A program made the position numbers and the translations under genes. A stretch of DNA of 64,000 nt from Lachnoanaerobaculum saburreum DSM 3986 (GTDB lineage Bacteria; Bacillota; Clostridia; Lachnospirales; Lachnospiraceae), in contig NZ_GL622296.1 of assembly GCF_000185385.1 (NCBI RefSeq), positions 324,198-388,197 of the forward strand, given 5' to 3'. Numbering within the stretch: position 1 is the first letter of the stretch; each line of letters begins with the position of its first letter. The notes beneath the pieces are model-generated. The model was given only the letters and a program-made list of their open reading frames with translations. It had not been told where the DNA came from and ran no database searches. This document shows positions 60,496-64,000 of this stretch, one piece after another.

Positions 60496-61458
60496 ATGTT
60501 GAATGCGTTTTTAGCAGGCAAAAAGCTTATGGGTGGAGATTACTCGCAGTTCACTCTGGCAGGTAAAGCTTTACTAAGTAGACAAGGAAGAATTAGTAGA
60601 GAACCACATATTGGGGATAAGGTATACTTTTATAGTCAGAGCCTTGGCAGAGTGGCACATGTAGGGATTGTTGTATCTGTGGAAAAGATTGGAGACAGAT
60701 ACAATATTGAAACAGTGGAAGGCAATACAAGTTCCGTAAGTTTTGATAGAAATGGTGGATGTGTAGCAAGAAAAAAATATTCTTTCGCTTTAGCAGAGGT
60801 GGGAGGAACTAATAGAATCAATTGTTTTTGTAGTCCATTGTTTGGGGACAACACCTGTACAGCTGAAGAACTTGTAAAAGTAGCTTGCGAAGAAATAGGC
60901 TATGAGGAAAAGGCAAGCAATGCAGGTCTTGACGGTAAACATACCAATGTGGGTAGAAATAACTATACCAAGTATGGAGAATGGTATAAGGAAAATTGTG
61001 ATGGCAACCATCCGGCATACTGGTGTGAGCAATTCACAAGCTGGTGTGCTTATAAGGCTTGTGAGATGCATAAAAAGAATTCCTTTACAGGATGGGTGCA
61101 GTTTGACGGCAAGTGGATATATGAGCTTAACGGTGTGGTGTTAAAAGGTCAATGGATAAAATCCGGTGATAGATGGTATGTGACAGATGAAGCTGGTTAT
61201 ATGATCACAGGCTGGTTTAAACAGGAAAATGATGAATGGTATTATCTTAATCCACGGGACGGAGCCATGCTTAGTGGAAAATGGATAAATGTTGATGGTA
61301 CTGACTACTATCTCACAAGCAGTGGTGTAATGGCGAAAAGTGGATATATAAAGGATTCTGATAAGGAGCTTTACTACTGGGTAGATAATAAAGGTAAGTA
61401 TCAGAAAGAATATGATACAGTGGCACCGGAATTTGATGAGTATGAGCTTATAGAATAG
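60496..61458 (+). CDS. Endolysin with permuted CHAP halves and wall-binding repeats
   Basis: The 320-aa protein starts with what is normally the C-terminal half of a CHAP amidase (GRVAHVGIVVSV with His55, then VEGNTSS with Glu75/Asn77). It then has the normally N-terminal half (YTKYGEWY and YWCEQFTSWC with the nucleophile candidate Cys177). Choline-binding-like repeats follow from ~198 (GWVQFDGKWIYE, GQWIKSGDRWYVTDEAGY). The GAAGG ribosome site and clean start argue against simple truncation. It should cut host peptidoglycan at lysis if the permuted fold is active. Confidence 0.82.
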   Translation: MLNAFLAGKKLMGGDYSQFTLAGKALLSRQGRISREPHIGDKVYFYSQSLGRVAHVGIVVSVEKIGDRYNIETVEGNTSSVSFDRNGGCVARKKYSFALAEVGGTNRINCFCSPLFGDNTCTAEELVKVACEEIGYEEKASNAGLDGKHTNVGRNNYTKYGEWYKENCDGNHPAYWCEQFTSWCAYKACEMHKKNSFTGWVQFDGKWIYELNGVVLKGQWIKSGDRWYVTDEAGYMITGWFKQENDEWYYLNPRDGAMLSGKWINVDGTDYYLTSSGVMAKSGYIKDSDKELYYWVDNKGKYQKEYDTVAPEFDEYELIE

Positions 61459-61468
61459 GAGGATTCAT

Positions 61469-61897
61469 ATGAAAGCAAATGTTTTATATTCAATTGTTGG
61501 AGTGATAGGGGGATTTATAGCAACTATGTTTGGCGGATGGAGCGATGCGCTTATTACACTTATAATTTTTATGTCGGTAGACTATGTGACAGGGATTATA
61601 GTTGCCGGAATTTTTAAAAAGAGTAAGAAATCTGAAAGTGGAGCACTGGAATCACGTGCGGGATTCAAGGGGCTGTGCCGAAAGGGTGTTGCACTACTTA
61701 TAGTTTTAGTTGCTGTAAGGCTTGATGTGGTGATGAAAACCACATATATTAAGGATGCAGTTATCATTGCTTTTATAGCAAATGAAGGAATAAGTATCAT
61801 TGAAAATGCAGGATTAATGGGCATTCCGGTTCCTGGTATAATTGCTAGAGCGATAGATGTTCTTAAGAAGAATTCAGATGAAAAAATGGCAGGTTAG
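61469..61897 (+). CDS. Phage holin (toxin secretion/phage lysis holin family)
   Basis: The 142-aa protein has about three membrane segments. The family patterns are ALITLIIFMSVDYVTGIIVA, LESRAGFKGLCRKG and NEGISIIENAGLMGIPVP. It makes the membrane holes releasing the endolysin encoded 10 bp upstream. Confidence 0.93.
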   Translation: MKANVLYSIVGVIGGFIATMFGGWSDALITLIIFMSVDYVTGIIVAGIFKKSKKSESGALESRAGFKGLCRKGVALLIVLVAVRLDVVMKTTYIKDAVIIAFIANEGISIIENAGLMGIPVPGIIARAIDVLKKNSDEKMAG

Positions 61898-61920
61898 CGT
61901 GTTGCATTTCGTGTTGCATA
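61898..61920 (-). repeat. Putative arm-type integrase sites, right end
   Basis: This is an exact copy of 18709-18731, with TTGCAT at 61902-61907 and 61914-61919. It begins one base after the holin stop codon. Confidence 0.6.
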
Positions 61921-61972
61921 GTTGTGAAAAACAAGGTATCTTAGAAGAAAAATAAATCTTTTAAGAGACAAA

Positions 61973-62009
61973 AAAGAACGCTGGGAATGGCTATTTCCTA
62001 GCGTTCTTT
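61973..62009. terminator. Terminator at the right end of the prophage
   Basis: AAAGAACGCT (61973-61982) pairs with AGCGTTCTTT (62000-62009), with an inner GGAA/TTCC. U-rich ends on both strands suggest bidirectional use between lysis genes and tRNA-Leu. Confidence 0.85.
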
Positions 62010-62039
62010 GAAAAAATACGATTTTATCAAGTTTTGTAA

Positions 62040-62065
62040 AAACTGCGGGTGACAGGAATCGAACC
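62040..62065 (-). repeat. attR: 26-bp core within tRNA-Leu
   Basis: Identical to 18635-18660. The phage-borne copy restores the tRNA 3' end, so the tRNA stays functional after integration. Confidence 0.93.
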
Positions 62066-62123
62066 TGCACGGTCTCCCACAAGAACCTAAATCTTGCGTG
62101 TCTGCCAATTTCACCACACCCGC
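62044..62123 (-). tRNA. tRNA-Leu (anticodon TAG)
   Basis: This 80-nt gene has a perfect 7-bp acceptor stem (GCGGGTG/CACCCGC), a D-arm, anticodon arm CAAGA-TTTAGGT-TCTTG (anticodon UAG, reading CUN), an 11-nt class II variable arm, and a T-arm with TTCGATT. The discriminator base is A. It is the prophage integration target. Confidence 0.95.
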
Positions 62124-62296
62124 ACACATTTAGGAGTATACTCTGAGGGTGCAGGAAATGTCAAGTGAAATTTGAAGAGGCTACATTTTTTTAAGTGTAT
62201 TGAAAAGTTTTTCAGTTTGAAAACTTTTTTGCTTTGGTTTATCATAGGTAAGAAAGTTTATAGATATTGTTCACCAAAAAGAATGTGAGGAATTTT

Positions 62297-62896
62297 ATGT
62301 TTTCAGAAAATGTTCAAAAGATTTTTGATGAAATCATGGCAGATAAGGAGAACAGGGAGTTTACTGAGGCGGGAATAAAACCGCTGTTTTGCGCACCGCA
62401 AAATGCCAGGGTGATGATTGTAGGTCAGGCACCAGGAATCAAAGCACAGGAGGCAGGGAAGTATTGGTTTGATAAGAGTGGAGACAGACTTAGAGAGTGG
62501 CTCGGTGTTGATAAGAAGACCTTCTATGAGTCGGATGTTTTTGCCGTCATTCCGATGGATTTTTATTATCCCGGAAAGGGAAAAAGCGGTGACCTGCCGC
62601 CAAGAAAAGATTTTGCCCCGAAATGGCATCCAAGATTGTTACAGGAAATGCCGAATATTGACCTTATTATTCTGATAGGTCAGTATGCACAGAAGTATTA
62701 TCTTGGGGATAGAGAAAAAAGTAATCTGACTGAAACCGTAAAAGCATATAAGGAGTATTTACCAAGGCTGTTGCCGCTTGTGCATCCGTCACCAAGGAAT
62801 CTGATCTGGCTTAAGAAGAATCCATGGTTTGAAAAAGAAGTTGTGCCGATGTTACAGGCAAAGATAAAAGGATACCTGAATTCGATAAAACTTTAA
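62297..62896 (+). CDS. Uracil-DNA glycosylase superfamily protein
   Basis: The protein is about 199 aa. Family motifs are MIVGQAPGIKAQEAGKYWFD (Gly-rich active-site loop) and LVHPSPRN (C-terminal His motif). It probably excises uracil or acts on a related damaged base. The ATG at 62297 follows GAGGA; an earlier in-frame TTG at 62267 lacks a ribosome site. Host gene to the right of the prophage. Confidence 0.85.
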   Translation: MFSENVQKIFDEIMADKENREFTEAGIKPLFCAPQNARVMIVGQAPGIKAQEAGKYWFDKSGDRLREWLGVDKKTFYESDVFAVIPMDFYYPGKGKSGDLPPRKDFAPKWHPRLLQEMPNIDLIILIGQYAQKYYLGDREKSNLTETVKAYKEYLPRLLPLVHPSPRNLIWLKKNPWFEKEVVPMLQAKIKGYLNSIKL

Positions 62897-63055
62897 GTAC
62901 ACAGTAAGAGATTGGGTATGTCCCTTCTGAAATGCAAAATATGATAGAGATATAAATGAGAAAAAATGATTGATGAGTTGAGAACCGGAAACGGAAATCT
63001 TCCGATAGTTTGTCAAAGAGTGGAGGAAACTGTAAACGGGCTGTAATGACCATCA

Positions 63056-63085
63056 GGGGCATTGAATATTCAATGCCCCGTTTTT
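63056..63085 (+). terminator. Terminator downstream of the UDG-family gene
   Basis: A perfect 10-bp stem (63056-63065 with 63070-63079) is followed by a T-run (63081-63085). It lies between convergent genes. Confidence 0.85.
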
Positions 63086-63094
63086 ATAGTTATA

Positions 63095-63442
63095 CTACTG
63101 TATTTTGGTCATCTTGCCACTTTCATCAACATAGTAATTATCAATCCACTTATCTTGAGCCAATGTACCGTTGTCATTTAGGTAATACCAGGAACCCGAT
63201 GACTTGATCCAACCGGTTTTCATAATGCCGTTTTTATCCAGATAATAAATCTGATCATTGTAGCTTATAAAACCTGTCGCAGGATTGCCTGAACCGTCAA
63301 CAACTTTCCACTCACTGCCTGTTTTACTCCATTTGTAGGAGTTAGCGTCTGTAGTTTTTAGGGCAGCATAGCCGGGTACAGCAACAGTCATGGAAATAGT
63401 GGCAGTAAGTAATAGCATAGACATAAATTTTTTAATAAACAT
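63095..63442 (-). CDS. Small secreted protein with choline-binding-like wall repeats
   Basis: The protein is about 115 aa. A signal peptide (KKFMSMLLLTATISMTVAV, cleavage near GYA) precedes two to three wall-binding repeats (GFISYNDQIYYLDKNGIMKT, GWIKSSGSWYYLNDNGTL). The protein is almost only repeats, so it may bind the wall without enzymatic activity. The ATG follows GAGG; an in-frame ATG 12 bp upstream is possible. Confidence 0.8.
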   Translation of the reverse strand: MFIKKFMSMLLLTATISMTVAVPGYAALKTTDANSYKWSKTGSEWKVVDGSGNPATGFISYNDQIYYLDKNGIMKTGWIKSSGSWYYLNDNGTLAQDKWIDNYYVDESGKMTKIQ

Positions 63443-63699
63443 AACTGACCTCATTTTCCATCAAAATATTCAAACTAAACCTATAGCCTGTATCTACATT
63501 ATAGCAAGTTATTTTTATTTGAAAAGAGAAAATATATAATGGTAAGAAACTGTAAGAAAAAAGAAAGAGATTGGAGTAAGATAAAAGAAGTATTATACTT
63601 GTCAATCTTATGGTATAATCAAAGCATTGATAATTTTTAAAATTTGGTCAGGTTTACTGACTTGATATAAAAACTTATGTACTTATCATGGAGAAATTT

Positions 63700-64000
63700 A
63701 TGAAAATCAAATTAAGCAAATATATTGCAAAGAAGCTTGTTAAGCTGGGTATATGTCATGGCTTCAGTGTAACAGGTGGCGGTGCAATGCATCTGAACAA
63801 CGGGCTTGGGCATCAAGAGGGATTGACAATGACCTATAATCACCATGAGCAGGCCTGTGCAATGGCGGCGGAAGCCTATGCCAGAATCAACAATCAAATC
63901 GCAGTGGTCTGTGTGACTACAGGCCCCGGAGGCAGTAATACAATCACAGGAGTATTGGGAGGCTGGCTTGACTCTATACCGATGTTTATACTTTCAGGTC
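63700..64000 (+). CDS. Thiamine-diphosphate-dependent enzyme, N-terminal part (acetolactate synthase-like)
   Basis: The gene runs off the window end. About 100 residues show the ThDP pyrimidine-domain pattern: FSVTGGGAMHLNNGLG, the conserved Glu in YNHHEQACAMAAEAYAR, and CVTTGPGGSNTITGV. The subgroup with GGGAMHLN is often encoded in surface-sugar loci. The product cannot be named. The ATG at 63700 follows GGAG; an in-frame ATG 12 bp upstream is less likely. Confidence 0.85.
   Translation, partial: MKIKLSKYIAKKLVKLGICHGFSVTGGGAMHLNNGLGHQEGLTMTYNHHEQACAMAAEAYARINNQIAVVCVTTGPGGSNTITGVLGGWLDSIPMFILSG

Larger units (their letters stand above)
18635..62065. mobile_element. Complete contractile-tailed (myovirus) prophage in tRNA-Leu
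   Basis: The element is bounded by a 26-bp direct repeat, and the excised circle would be 43,405 bp. It holds integrase, repressor switch, early replication genes, terminase, HK97-type head, sheath/tube/tape-measure/baseplate genes, fibres, endolysin and holin in canonical order. Only integrase, the ParA cassette, the repressor, one microprotein and one lone early gene are leftward. No structural gene is obviously broken, although the helicase is split and the endolysin has an odd domain order. Whether it is inducible cannot be told from sequence. Confidence 0.95.

Noticed and set aside
62964-63041. 26-codon ORF after the UDG-family gene
   Set aside because: No ribosome site and no recognisable similarity; could be a remnant but support is too weak.

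Overview
The window is AT-rich chromosomal DNA from a low-GC Gram-positive bacterium, most likely a Clostridia member of the Lachnospiraceae. Evidence for this is strong AGGAGG-type ribosome sites, secreted proteins with choline-binding-like wall repeats, a DUF3881-like protein and a DUF1576-like membrane protein. An apparently complete contractile-tailed (myovirus) prophage of about 43.4 kb sits in a tRNA-Leu gene.

Left host flank (1-18634). A siderophore/heme-type ABC importer (ATPase and permease) and a secreted wall-repeat protein lie on the minus strand. A plus-strand run follows: lepA, hemW, a threonine-aldolase-like enzyme, a DegT/DnrJ aminotransferase, and then a tightly overlapping cluster that looks like a membrane-lipid pathway. 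Its members are a dikinase-type phosphotransferase, a GNAT-like protein, a DgkA-like kinase, a CDP-archaeol-synthase-like protein, a phosphatidylserine-synthase-like protein, a PS decarboxylase and a UbiA-like prenyltransferase. A UDP-galactopyranose mutase closes the run. Two minus-strand genes (DUF3881-like and DUF1576-like) precede the prophage.

Prophage (18635-62065). A 26-bp direct repeat, identical to the 3' end of tRNA-Leu(TAG), bounds it. From the left there are: a tyrosine integrase whose last codons lie in putative arm-type repeats; a leftward three-gene cassette (ParA-like ATPase plus two unknown proteins) between two copies of a hairpin-containing repeat; and an SOS-box promoter driving a 33-aa ORF. 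Then comes a compact genetic switch with repressor, divergent promoters, paired operators and several microproteins, two of which are related to each other. The rightward early region holds an antirepressor, a SNF2 helicase split into two genes 3.1 kb apart, C5-cytosine and N6-adenine methyltransferases, an exonuclease, Sak4-like ATPase, SSB and primase-helicase. An iteron-rich non-coding candidate origin follows, then a VRR nuclease and an ArpU/DUF1492-type regulator. The late region encodes packaging, HK97-type head, contractile tail and baseplate. It includes a T_TTT_TTT frameshift site between the tail chaperones, two fibre-like proteins, an endolysin whose CHAP halves appear in permuted order, and a holin.

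Right host flank (62066-64000). This holds the rest of tRNA-Leu, a uracil-DNA-glycosylase-family protein, another secreted wall-repeat protein and the start of a thiamine-diphosphate enzyme. The best candidates for undescribed biology are the repeat-flanked ParA cassette, the microprotein-rich switch with its 17-nt fold-back, the split helicase, the permuted endolysin and the host lipid cluster.
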